From NCBI RefSeq assembly GCF_037975245.1, contig NC_092568.1, positions 16,945,001-17,009,000 of the forward strand: a DNA stretch of 64,000 nt, read 5' to 3'. This document shows positions 1 to 12,100 of the stretch, piece after piece. The first letter of the stretch is position 1, and each line of letters starts with the position of its first letter. This stretch comes from Apostichopus japonicus (Eukaryota > Echinodermata > Holothuroidea > Aspidochirotida > Stichopodidae). The notes beneath the pieces are model-generated. The model saw only the letters and a program-made list of their open reading frames with translations. It searched no databases and had not been told where the DNA came from. The position numbers were made by a program, and so were the translations under genes.

Positions 1-3000
1 TTCTTTAGATAACTTTTTGACACTCTCTCTCTCTTTATCTGTTTTTAATCTTTATTATGATGTTGTTTAATTTTTGTCATACAAACTTTTTTTGGTGAGC
101 TTCAACTGTTTGTGATTTACAAACTACTTGAAGGATGATCTCATAGTTGTCCAAATTATGAAGTAATGCATTAACTGATTTCTTTCAAAATTTTACCAAA
201 TTTTATTTATGTTTCTGGTCATGTTTGTTAGAAGATAAAAATGCACAAGAATTTCTTCTTTAAAGTAGTACTTAATATTAAAATGTTTACAGAGAAAAGC
301 AGTTTGATTGTTTGTTGCTCAAAAAGCCCAAAATTTTATGTTTCTTGATTTGAACTTACCCAGAAGCAGTTCCTTTTGCGGCTTTCATTTATAACATCCT
401 GTTACTATATTGAATATGAAGAGTATGAACAAGCTTTGTCATATATTTTAACTTCCTTGCTATACCTCACTTTGTTGCATTTATTATTGTTGTTGCTTTG
501 TTTTCATAAAATTTCACTGCAAAGGCTAAAACAAAGCAATAAATGATTGGCCATGTTGATTTGTCTACAATGCTGTAATGTCATGCATGGCCCACACATG
601 GCCCCCAGAGTACCCATTTTGAGAGCATTAATATATATATATCTAAGGGCAGCGGTAGTCATAAAGAACAGTTGGAAAATGGTAACATAATATATTTCTT
701 TCTTGCAGTAAATATATAGAAACTTACTAAAGACTATTCCATAAATTGCAAACAGTTTTTTGCTTCTGGAAATAACATAATAATCTTTCATAATTTTTTT
801 TTTATATAATGACTAAAATTCCTGTAAATTTAATTTGTATAGATAATTAAATAGAGCAGTGGCAGAGATTTACATAAGCAATACATGTACATAGTCGAGG
901 GATGATTTCAAAAGGTACGGAGCGACCGATTAATTGGAGTCGGGGGAAAGATTTCATATTACTTTGAGGAGAAGCGAACCCAAAGGTTGGTGTTTATCTG
1001 TGGCAGAATTTCCATGTGAAGAACAACAGCACGATGAAGAAAATTGTCGAGCCATCTTTGAGATATGATGTTGTAAAAAAATCATGTGAAGATGTGTCCA
1101 TTTTGTCAGTATGTGATGTCACAGTGTCACTAGAAGGTTGCAAAATCCTCTGCTTTAAAGGATAATGATTCTTCCAATTAATTACCCATGCATGTGTGCA
1201 ACATCTGTTGTGTTTTAAATATGTGATGGGGCGGTTTAAAATGACTAAGTGCAACATCTATTGTGTTTGAAGTATGTTTGAAGTATGTGTGAAGGAGGTC
1301 AAAATTGATGGACAGATGCCACACACAATGTTTTTAGATGTGGAGCCTACAGCTTTAGATTAGCATCCTTTCAATTGGGAGAAGACTACACTGTATTCCG
1401 AATTAGAGTTGAAAGTTTTTCTTTGTGTTTGTTTCTTGTTAAAAAGCATTTATAGGGGGAGGGGGGGGGGTGGATGTTTCACATAAAATGTGAAACCTTT
1501 AAACATTATCTGATTCCAAAATAAATTTATAATATTGAGTTCTGTAACAAGATTTTGCATTCACAATGCCAAAAATAGAAAGTAAGAAAGACAAACCTCG
1601 AGGACATTACACCTCATGATATCTCGATGACATCATACATTGCACAACATTGCGACCACCTCGCTCTACTTTTGAAGTCTTCATAATCTTGCAATAAGAG
1701 AATCCGGTTTTGGTCCGTTTTTTCAAACTAGACATCTGTCAGAATAGTTTAAGATGATAACTAAGGTTCACGCCCCTTTATCCATCAGGCGAGCTGCAAG
1801 GCGCACAATGGTAATTTTTCAGCGCTCGGTTTTTGCATGAAATAATTCGTCATCGCTTTTCGACATAGATTGGTTTTACCTGTTTGGTTAGACCCCTTAA
1901 ATTCTAGCTGCTGGCATCACTTAGTATGCTCACTTTACTGTGGAAGGACTAACATTTGAATTTATTAGTCCTGACTACGTTAAGATCTCAATGAGTTCAA
2001 GAGATACATATGTACCCAGCTACTGGCTTTTTTGATGTTGTGTCTTCAATTTATGAGGCTTTGGGGCACCATTTTATCTTCAAACAGTTTTTCTTTGATA
2101 TTATATTGGTAAACAATTACAAAGTTAAAATCTTAGACTTAGGAACTTAGGACTTGTACTTTGTGGCTATGAAGTATTTCACAACTTCTGAAGTCTTACT
2201 CTGGTGGTAAACATTAACTTTAGTATTATTTATTGTTTAGGGATGGGATGAGGGGGGGGGGGGCATAAGGGGTACGATAGTTTTATTGGTTGTGTCCAGT
2301 TCATGATGTATGACTTATAATTGCTTTTCCTTCATCTTGGCATTACTTTTATCTAGCAGTTTGTATCAATTGTAAAATTGGCCAAGTACTGCTTCAGTGT
2401 TTCTTTTTTATCACCTTTTCTAACAAACATGGTCGTTTTTTTTTCCTTTAATGGTGTAGTTAAAGCCTCAAATAATTAATAATAAATATGAAAAAAAAAA
2501 AAAACATTTGGTGCATTTTGCTTCCAATTAGAATAAAATAATATAGCAAAACGAGTGACTATGTCTTCATTTCTTCTGTTCCTTTGTATATGAATCTCTT
2601 AAATATCACTGTTGTAAGGATGAATCTCACGTCATGACATCTGAAAAGAAGACGTATATGAGAGAGAATGGGAGAGAAAATGAGGAGGGACACCCTCCCT
2701 GTTGCTATGGTACATATACTGTGGTCTATAAATTTAGTTTCGTATAAATAATTTTAGGTCAAAAAATACCTATCAGTCTGTTGAGGTGAGGCACTCCCCC
2801 CCCCTTGTAGGAATTGTACATAAACACAGCCCCACGATGATCACAATATGATGTGTTTCTTCCCTAACACTTTGTATTTCATGGGGCAGATCTTAACTTT
2901 TTTTTACAGAGGGAGGGGAACGCGTTGATTTGACCATCTAATGTCATGTACAATAGTATTGAATATGTTTTAGCTACGCTGTACCACTGTTTATCTTTCT

Positions 3001-3241
3001 TTGTTCTTCTTCACCTACGTTTAATCAGTGCATGGCGTATCCAAAGGGCCAAGGGAAGGTAGAGAGGTGATCCGATGTTCCCTAACAGAAAATTTTCGGG
3101 AAGAAACGGATACGGCAAAATAAATTTATAAAGAATACTAAATAGCAGGGTGTACAGAAGATCGATTTGGAGATTGATAAGCATATTTGAGACCGACTGC
3201 ACAGTTTCTGAGATTTCTTGTTTATAGCTAGTAGTACTTCT
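1..3241. other. Non-coding stretch, no gene recognised
   Basis: No open frame here shows a recognisable domain. The T-rich sequence contains AATAAA at 2481-2486 followed at once by a run of 14 A (2491-2504). This could be the polyadenylation end of a + strand gene lying left of the window, or the tail of a retrocopy. Poly-G runs near 1455-1470 and 2250-2263 and a poly-C run near 2797-2804 resemble those inside the MITEs further right. Confidence 0.5.
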
Positions 3242-3594
3242 GTACTTTTTCCAATATCACCACGGCACCACCCCACATGGTTGCCATACTTCGTCAGACG
3301 AAATGGAGACAAAGTGCTATAGTTGGAACGGGAAGCATGGGCGTCCGCAAGAGAGAGCCGGGGACTCATTATCCCATTGACAGTGCCATTCCCAAGTGCA
3401 AGAAAGAATGAAATATCTCAAAAAGGTGCTTCAAAATCACTATCACAGAATCATATATCTAAAGGTGAAAATGTCTCAGCTGAATTCCGCAGGACCCCAT
3501 CAGGATTGATCTTGGAATACATTACAAAAAACTTCATTCGATCCTCCCTCTGATATGTAGCACATAATGTGAGGTGGTGATATTGGAAAAGTAC
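3242..3594. repeat. Inverted-repeat-bounded element, possible MITE
   Basis: A 22-base arm at 3242-3263 (GTACTTTTTCCAATATCACC then AC) is matched in inverse complement at 3574-3594, differing by one T in a homopolymer. The arms enclose about 310 bp without a convincing gene. The arrangement resembles a small inverted-repeat transposon, but no target-site duplication was found, so the true ends may lie outside the arms. Confidence 0.4.
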
Positions 3595-4027
3595 AAATAG
3601 CTAAGTTTACTCGGTCGGGGTGGGGTGGCATGGATTCCGGGATGCTCGGCCGCCCAACTCAGTTTCTAATGTACTGTAAATATATTCATATAGCGCACGA
3701 TGCATCTGTGCGCTTTACAGACGATCAAAAGCAAATTTAATTCCACTTTATTGCTTCTATCGATGGCTCACGCAGTCATATTTATCAACTTCAGATTTTC
3801 CAGTAAGTGTTTACAAACAGACGTAAGTGTTTGCTTTTAGCCTTAGGGAGCAACTCGAGTAACTCTACGTAAGTAACTGAAGAAAAAAAAAAACAGTTTC
3901 CCTCTATTGTGTTGTGCGTCATTTACGTAATGCCCCCCTATCTTCATCTTTCCGAGGTACTTCTTTCTTTCAAAGTTATCGGAAAGCACGAAATAATTTA
4001 TGTGCTTACTCAGTGTACCGCTTTCGT
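3595..4027. other. Intergenic stretch with a dispersed hairpin-like motif
   Basis: No gene is recognised. Around 3690-3722 the motif ATATAGCGCA, then GTGCGCTTTACAG, resembles the core of the dispersed repeat at 14458-14530 (ATATAGCGCA ... AAGCGCTTTACA). It is probably a decayed copy of the same family. Confidence 0.3.
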
Positions 4028-4110
4028 TCGACCAATAAGATGTATCCGTTGGGACAACTACCATTATTTGACCAATCAAAGACAACCGTTTTAAGAGGCT
4101 TTATACGAAT
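4028..4110 (+). promoter_or_regulatory. Candidate promoter with two CCAAT boxes
   Basis: Two CCAAT motifs (4032-4036 and 4072-4076), 40 bp apart, precede a TATA-like TTATACG at 4101-4107. A plausible splice donor (TTTG/GTAAGA) lies near 4242. This could be the promoter and non-coding first exon of LBR, whose first coding exon begins at a splice acceptor at 9028 and so needs an upstream exon. The link is inference; CCAAT motifs alone occur often by chance. Confidence 0.2.
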
Positions 4111-6931
4111 TACTTTTGAAAGCTACGCGGTAGGCTTATATGCATACTGTAGTAACGAGTAGTGCTTATGCAGAACAAAGATTGTATGTTCAGTGACTTT
4201 TCGTAAAAATAACAATTTAGCCTATATCTCGGCAGAGAATTTGGTAAGATTTTTCTGTGATAACGAATCGCTGTCTGCGATCATTTTGTCATCGTATTAT
4301 CAAAATGGCCCTTTGTAATTGTACGATTATGTCCCCGCAAAGATGAAGTTGTTGACCGTTACTGGTTTCTGTTTAACAACTGCCGAGCTTACTGTGTTAG
4401 GCTAGACTACCGGCTGTAACACAGGCCTAGTATCATTAGGGACCTTGGCTTACCGCTTAGTATTATGAACTTAGGCTAGTTGTTACTGCACAAAAACTGT
4501 AGTAGAATTTGATAAAGTGGAGATAAGCCTCACTTTGTAGGTGAGGCATAAGTAGCAAAGTATCATGGTAAATACTCAACATTGAGGCCATTAGTCATGC
4601 CCTAGGCCTAGGCTAATTGGATAATGGTGAAGACGATTGTGCTAATTTTTCTCAACTGTTAATGATATCAAGAACTACTCTCATTTTGCAATATGATTTC
4701 ATTGATGTGTTGACCAAAATCTGACATAAGTAGAGAGAATTGTACTTGTAAAGGTCGGGAGTCAAACTGCACAAAGCAAGGAAAATTTTTATAATTTTGT
4801 GAATGCGTCAAAAATTACTGTATAAATTTGCAAAATGGCTGAAATAATCCACAAAATTGATGATTCTTAGTCTTAGTTTCACTATGGAATTTTGGCTGTT
4901 TGAAGTCTTAAGCCTAGAAGATTAAAATTGCAAAGTGGTTACAATTTGACTAACTAACACAACTAAGTACACAGTGTCTATCAGTATCAGCGCAGCTACA
5001 GTACATAAGTATAGGCCTATCACAGTACACAAAATTTCTGTATTCTACCATACAAGCCTATAGGAGAGGGGGAGGGGCTACATTGAGTAGCTTCACAGAA
5101 TAACAAAGGCAGATATCAAAGACTATTTATATTATTCAGTAACCTTGAAAACTCTAATACTCAATTTTTTTTTATGTCAACCGCTTCCTGTCTGACTGAA
5201 TATGCTTGCTTTGAAAATTGGCTTCTAAGGCCTGACCACAATGCACAGTAAGCTGCCATTGGCATTGATGTGATAGGCCTAGGGTCAAGTCAAGAGATCT
5301 GGGACAGTCAGAGAGTGTTTGTACTGTTACTAGGCCTAGTAGCATTAAATCTTGTTTCGAATGTTTGAAACAAAAATCGTAGCCTTAATGCGTCAGTTGG
5401 ACAAAAGCAGTGTGTCTACTGTGTGGTAGTGCTGATAGTCGTAATCAATTAGTCGCGATTACACCTCAAAACCCAAGTTGCCATTACTCGACTACAAGCT
5501 AGCACTACGTATAATCTGCTTTTGAAAAAATAGCCTACTGTAAGCTATTAAAAACAACAGTAAAGCAGTTTGTCAGCAAATATCGCAATTAGTATACAGG
5601 TTCTCACAATGCGGTATTAGCACTGTGCTGTATTAAAAATTGGTAAGCATCTGCTCCAGTTAGATTCATGCATTTGCTTGTCAGTAATACGCTTGTTCTG
5701 AAGTGCAACATGTTAGATTAATTCAAAAGTTTTTTAATTACTATGGATGATTTTAAGAACGTAGATTGAAATTTGTTCACAGGTTTTGCTTGGAAGATGA
5801 TTTATCATTGTTTAAACACCACACGTTAAGACATGAACGAACAAATAAAGATAGAGCACCATGGAGAAAGATTTGTTTTGACTATTTCTGCAATGTAAAA
5901 TGACCGTGATGAGGTCATATCTGTAATCGATAAATCGCGAGAAGAGCTATGAGATTAATCGACTATGTACAAAAGAAACAGACTATCAGCACTATTGTCC
6001 CGTAAGTTACACCTGCGCAAAAAATCAAAGTCAGGCCAGATCAAAATATATCATAAATACCTCATTTTGCAGAAACATGTTGATTTTTTTTTGCATATAA
6101 CTTTGTGTATAACTAACTATATACCAAAATATAGTTGTAAAAGGCGTTTGGCAACAGGCCAATCTTTAGTACCACACTACCATTTGATTGGGAGTTCCTG
6201 GATGAAAATATTATATATATTTACCAGTACTCATATGTTTTGCAAATTGCTAAAAATGCCGCCAACATACAGTACTTGTATTTAGCAGTATTCTGCACAG
6301 AATCATGTATCCTCAGTTTTAAACTTAATTATTGTTAGTTCTATTTCCTTTGAAAGTTTAATACATGTATGCTAAGTTCCCTAATAAAAATAACTTTGTT
6401 CTAGCATAAGATTTTGCTTTAAATTGTACAATTTATTTCAACTTTTGTGACGGTCATGGAACTCCCACATCTGTCCGAGATCTCACAAACAAGGTTGAAT
6501 ACATTCTGCAATGTCAGTTAATGCCTACACATGCAGTGTCATGCACTTTTCAAATTGAAATTTCTCTACCACAAGTATGAAGTACATAAAAGGTGTTACT
6601 AAATTTATGAGCGGGTTAAGATAAGAGGATAACCTAACCAAGATAGAAATTATTCCTGATTACTTCCATACCCAGCTAAAACTCCAGACATTCACATTGC
6701 CCTAGGCTAGAACTTTGCAATGTTTTCCAGATTATAGTGTTATCTGACTAGGCCCAAGTAGATGCCTAAACAAGATGATCCTCCCAGGTGAGGCAAGTCA
6801 CCAAGAGATTTACTTGGATCAACTTAAGGTGGCAAGGCCTATCATTCTTGTATTTGTTCAGTGTTTAATGACTTGTCAAACCACTAACTGTTGGTGGTAT
6901 TAATTAATGATGGTGATTAATTAGTATATAT
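4111..6931. other. Non-coding stretch, possibly LBR 5' intron
   Basis: No coding sequence is supported. Several TAGGCCTA-type motifs occur (around 4602-4612, 5273-5282 and 5333-5340), a word common in marine deuterostome genomes. If LBR transcription starts near 4.1 kb, this would be intron; otherwise it is intergenic. Confidence 0.4.
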
Positions 6932-8086
6932 GAAGGCTAATGACAAAACTAAACAAGCATTTGAAAACTGACTTTGATACAATGCAACACACTTTACTTG
7001 CTATGTACAAAGTAATATGAAGTCTAATGACAAAACTAACAAGTATTTACAAACCGACTGTGATACAATGTAACACACTTTATTTGCTCTGTACAAAGAA
7101 CTATGTAGTCTAATGACAAAACTAACAAGCATTTGCAAACCGACTGTTATACAATGTAACACACTTTATTTGCTCTGTACAAAGAACTATGTAGTCTAAT
7201 GACAAAACTAACAAGCATTTGCAATCCGACTGTTATACAATGTAACACACTTTACTCGCTATGTACAAAGTAATAAATGTAGTCTAATGACAGAACTAAA
7301 CAAGCATATGCAAACCGACTGTTATACAATGTAACACACTTTACTTGCTCTGTACAAAGTAATATGTAGTCTAATGACAGAACTAAACAAGCATTTGCAA
7401 ACCAACTGTGATACAATGTAGCACACTTTATTTGCTTTGTACAAAGAAATATGTAGTTTAATGACAAAACTAAACAAGCATTTGCAAACTGACTGTGATA
7501 CAATGTAACACACTTTACTTGCTCGGTACAAAGTAATATGTAGTCTAATGACAGAACTAAACAAGCATTTGCAAACCAACTGTGATACAATGTAGCACAC
7601 TTTATTTGCTTTTTCAAAGAAATATGTAGTTTAATGACAAAACTAAACAAGCATTTGCAAACTGACTGTGATACAATGTAACACACTTTACTTGCTCGGT
7701 ACAAAGTAATATGTAGTCTAATGACAGAACTAAACAAGCATTTGCAAACCAACTGTGATACAATGTAGCACACTTTACTAATACTTGCTGTGTAGTGTGT
7801 ACAAAGTAATATGTAGTCTTATGTAATATGTAGTACAAAGTAATATGACAGAACTGAACAAGCATTTGAAAACCGACTGTGATACAATGTAACAAACTTT
7901 ACTTGCTGTTTACAAAGTAATATGTAGTTTAATGACAGAACTAAACAAGCATTTGCAAACTGACTGTGATACACTGTAACACACTAATACTTGCTGTGTA
8001 CAAAGTAATATAGTCTTGTAATGACAGAACTAAACAAGCATTTGCAAACCGATACAATGTAACACACTTTACTTGCTTTGTTCAGG
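6932..8086. repeat. Minisatellite, about 86-bp unit, about 13 copies
   Basis: Direct reading shows a tandem array with unit landmarks AATGACAAAACTAA, CAAGCATTTGCAAAC, GATACAATGTAACACAC and TACAAAGTAATATGTAGT. The spacing between GTAGTCTAATG at 7105 and 7191 gives an 86-bp period. Copies differ by a few substitutions, and units near 7780-8060 are irregular with short indels. Minus-strand open frames of 92-173 codons across it are by-products of the repeat having no stop in that frame. Confidence 0.95.
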
Positions 8087-9028
8087 GGCGAGTAATTTCT
8101 TTGAGTTTGTGTCTTCAAAAATTTCATTGAAACGGCATGGTGACATTTTGTGTATGACTAGCACTGAGTGTACATTTGTTCACACCTGCATTTTGAGTAA
8201 GTATTTTGCAAGTAAACCATTGCAAAGAAAGGCTGGACAAAGGAGTGAAAACTTTTTTCTTTTTTTTTTCTCATAGCTCCTATTTTTTATTTTTATTTTA
8301 TTTGGGGAAGAAATTTGTCTTACACTGTGTGATTAATGCCCAGAAATGGTAATCCAGATCTTCTGGATTGGTTTCATTTTGCTCGAGTTCTTAATGGAAT
8401 GCAGAGTACACTAGTGCAGCTGCCTTTAAAAGGAAACTACAGTAGGATGTTTTGTAAATTTTACCAAAGTTCTTCATAGTTTACCTATAATCTGCCATTC
8501 AGTACCTTGGTTTCTATGCCTAGATTGATGCCTTTGTAAACTTTTCAGGTTGTTCCATTATTTGGTCTCTTTACCCAATCATCTCTCTATTGGGAATCTT
8601 CACTTCAAATTGAGCTTCTCTTTTGTAAGTTATCTTGAGAGTTGTGTTTGCTATACTCACTTTGCATAAGTTGATAAGAATCCTGCAGCTACAGTAAGAT
8701 GGAAGCAACAGGTCGGTCCTCTCTCCTCTGCCTTGTTTACTCAACCGTTTTGTGGTATAGATAAGGTTCTCCATTCTGGAACCCATTTCAAGCTCAGTTG
8801 AGAGAACACAATAGAGTGCAAGATCAAGTATTCTCTCCATGAATGACTGACCACTGGGGTGTGTTTCTTAATCTTAGGAGCACCAGGTCTGTCTCTCTCA
8901 CTCACTCACAGTGTGATACCAGTGTTTGGCCTTATGTGTGTTTTTACTGTCAACAATTACTTACAAGTCAAAACTGATTCCACTATTCATAACATTTGAT
9001 ATGTTTGTCACTGATTTATCCCCTGTAG
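8087..9028. other. Non-coding stretch before the first LBR coding exon
   Basis: No recognised coding sequence. It ends in the acceptor CCCTGTAG at 9021-9028, just upstream of the LBR initiator codon, so its right part is intron if LBR has a non-coding first exon. Confidence 0.5.
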
Positions 9029-9036
9029 CCTGGAAC

Positions 9037-9189
9037 ATGAAAGGGTTCAATGTAGGTGAGCAAGTGAGGGCCAAATGGCCCGGAAGCCGTCTGTGGTACA
9101 AGGCTACGATTTTGGAAGAACTCAGCGATGGCTTCAAAGTCAAGTTTGAAGATGGAACTGAGGACGAACTGGATTTCAACGATGTAGCT
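9037..9189 (+). CDS. LBR: LBR coding exon 1: Tudor domain
   Basis: Residues 1-51, starting [20 protein letters not shown]. The exon begins at 9029 after acceptor TAG, and ATG at 9037 is the first in-frame start in it; the longer upstream frame would read through the acceptor. Donor GTGAGT follows at 9190, phase 0. Aromatic W20 and Y21 and the acidic FEDGTEDEL segment are as expected of the LBR Tudor fold. Confidence 0.9.
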
Positions 9190-12100
9190 GTGAGTATTCT
9201 GTTCAATACAGAGAAATGTTGTCTCCGATTATTTAGTACTATAGTCCCTGTTGTACAAAGCTTGAAAGCTGTATCTTCATCTTTGCAATTGGAATCTAGC
9301 AATTTATCGGTATTGTATAGCATTTTGAGATGCGATACTAGATAAATTATTCCCCGGTGTCTTAAATGACTTCAAGATACTTGAGCTCCATATTGATAAA
9401 TGGGTTCTCCTTCCTCATCGTATTTGAAGAAAACCAGGAAAATTATATCAGTTAAGTTGGGAGAGAACATGAATTTGCTTGATATCTAAAAAAATTACCC
9501 TTCTAATGTAACTTAATGCATCGGATGCAGGCCTCGGAATTTCCAGTGAATTTAAATTGCAGTTTGCCAGTTAAAAAAAAAAAGGCATTCACATTTTTCT
9601 GTCAGTGCAAAATTAATATTGCTTCTGTATTAATTCAAGGAAGGAAGCTTACTTATCAACTTGAGTTTAGCCAATGGATTTATCATGGACTGGCATATTT
9701 TTTTGGGCAAGCGGCTACAACTGTGAAATTCTAATCCTGGGTTGTACCAAATGTAGCCAGTAGCCTTAAAGCAAAAGATTGTGTCAATTTTGAGATATGA
9801 TATATGTCACATTACAGCACGAAGCTCGCTTCAAGCGCAGATCGAGATCTCGTTCAAAGTCACCGAGCAGGAGGCGGAGCCGCTCGCGGTCGCGGTCGCC
9901 AGCGAGGTCGCCGGCGAGAACCACACGGAAGAAGACACCGGCACGGTCTCAAACTAAAAAGACTGTGACGCAGAGAGTCGTTACGAAGAAACCAGAGGAA
10001 ACCCCTGCTGAGCCTAGTCAGGTGAAATCTTTACCCAGGAGGTTGCTCACCCCAGTAAGTTCACAAAGTAGGATTAATATTCGGCATAACTTTTTTTTCA
10101 AATAGGGCTGTGAATGAGTGGATGGGTTTGCCTGAGAAAGTCGTACTTGCAAGTACTGTGAATAGGTTTAAGAATGCTTTGGACAAGCACTTTAAAGCAT
10201 TGTAATCCGTTCTGAGTGTTTGTGTCTTCAGTTTCTTTTTTCTCTCCTATAGGGTTCTTGATGGGGACTTGAGTGTGCCTCCTGATCCTTTTTTTCTACT
10301 AAACTAAACTAATGAAATAGTCCCGATTCTGATTGCAATGGCATGATGTTTGATCAATCCGCTTATATTGAGGTTGATGTTGAAAACAGCAAAGGGTCAA
10401 TAGCATTGGATTCATACTAATTATTTAGTTAAAGTGTCTTGGAATCATAAGCATATACTGTATAATAAATCAAATTAAGTAATTACTTATCCAAGCCCCC
10501 CCTCCCCCCTCGTAACCCTCTCAGATGATACCAGAGGGGGGGAATTAACGTATTTGCGTATTACCAAGTTCTCACGTTATATTAATACCAGTCCTGTTTA
10601 AGACAGATATCGTTGCTGTGGTTTCCGAGGACAAAAGTCCCATATATGAGTTTCATAGAGAAATGGTTTAATTGTAAGAGAGGAAAAAAGGCTGCATTTG
10701 GCACAATTTGCCAACTTTGCCTATAGAAATGAATTTTGATTTTCAATACCAATGTGATCATCATCACACTAGTGTCATAACAGAAAATATCTGACATGGT
10801 TATTTATTTTTCGAACAAGGTTTTGACACATTTATGTGCAACTAAAAATGTGTCTCGACATTTCTGGAATCTCATTTCAGTACTGATACATGTAATTACT
10901 TGTATCCCCTCTCCCAACTCGCTCCCGACTCCCCCCCCCCACCCCCTCCATGTAAGGTTTAATGGTGTAACTCACACTTCTCACTCATAGACAGTAACTC
11001 AGACAAGAACACAGACCAAATCGACAGAGGAGCATCGTACTTACACCACCAGGTCAGCGACAAGGTCTGGTCAACAAACCCTGGAACCACCAACTGACAT
11101 TCATCAGCGCTCCACAGTACCAAAGACAAAATACTATGAGTTTGGTGGACCCATTGGTGAGTGTAAACAAAATCAGAGATTTTGAAATTGACAAAATTTC
11201 TTGGTCCTCCTGAACCTTTTAAATTGTTGTTGAAAACCAAATTTGATTACCCACTTGTAATAGGATATCTCAACAAAACAGATGGACAATGGTGTGGGAG
11301 AACTTTCCGATCTGTTCCATAACGATATAATGAATTCCAGTGAGTAGATCCTGAAGGTGAAGGCTTGCAGCCTGCAGACTGGCTACCAAATTGAACTGTG
11401 GCCTGCAAGATCAGTATTGTAACCCCCCCCCCCCCCCCATGACCCCATCACACTTCCCATGGTCTGGTGCTTACAGTTGCAATTTAGCATAACTAATTTA
11501 TTATTGGTAATATTATTATTATTTTCATTTAATTTCTCTCATGCGTTTCTATTTCTTTAAACACGGTCATAACACAAAGTACACCTACCTGTAAAAAGGA
11601 ACTTAATTATTTTCTAACCTCAGCAAGTGTCCATCTCTGATACTGCACAATTCAGCTATTGAATAGTTCTTTTGAAAGTAAGAAATATGCATGCTCACTT
11701 GTTTATGTCACTAACTGTTTAATTCAATATATAATTCATGTACAAGTGTTTTATCATGCCATCTAACGGAAGAAAGTAACAGACTAAATTTTGCAGACAT
11801 CATCCATATTTATCGTAATTTTGTTACGTACATCGTAACTATTGTACCATGATTTTAAAGGTTGTTGCTAATCTTCTGTGTAAGAGAGAGAAAGTAGTAT
11901 ATTGCGAGTAAAATGGACTGTCAACCACCTAAATACATCAGGTGTTGTTATTGTTCTTGTTGTTGTTGTTGTCTATTCCAGGTGTTGTCTTAATGATGTT
12001 TCTACTTCCTCTGGTGGTTTACTATCTGTACTTTGCCTGCAACAAGGGCGGTTGCCAGTTTGATTTGTACCCTAGCTGCGAAGGAGATTGGAAGAAATAC

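Noticed and set aside
3843-4162. Overlapping frames on both strands at 3843-4162
   Set aside because: None has a domain, and the frames overlap one another; the CCAAT motifs here favour a promoter reading.
7252-7895. Minus-strand open frames of 92-173 codons
   Set aside because: They lie wholly in the 86-bp minisatellite, and the protein just repeats the unit; no start context or domain.
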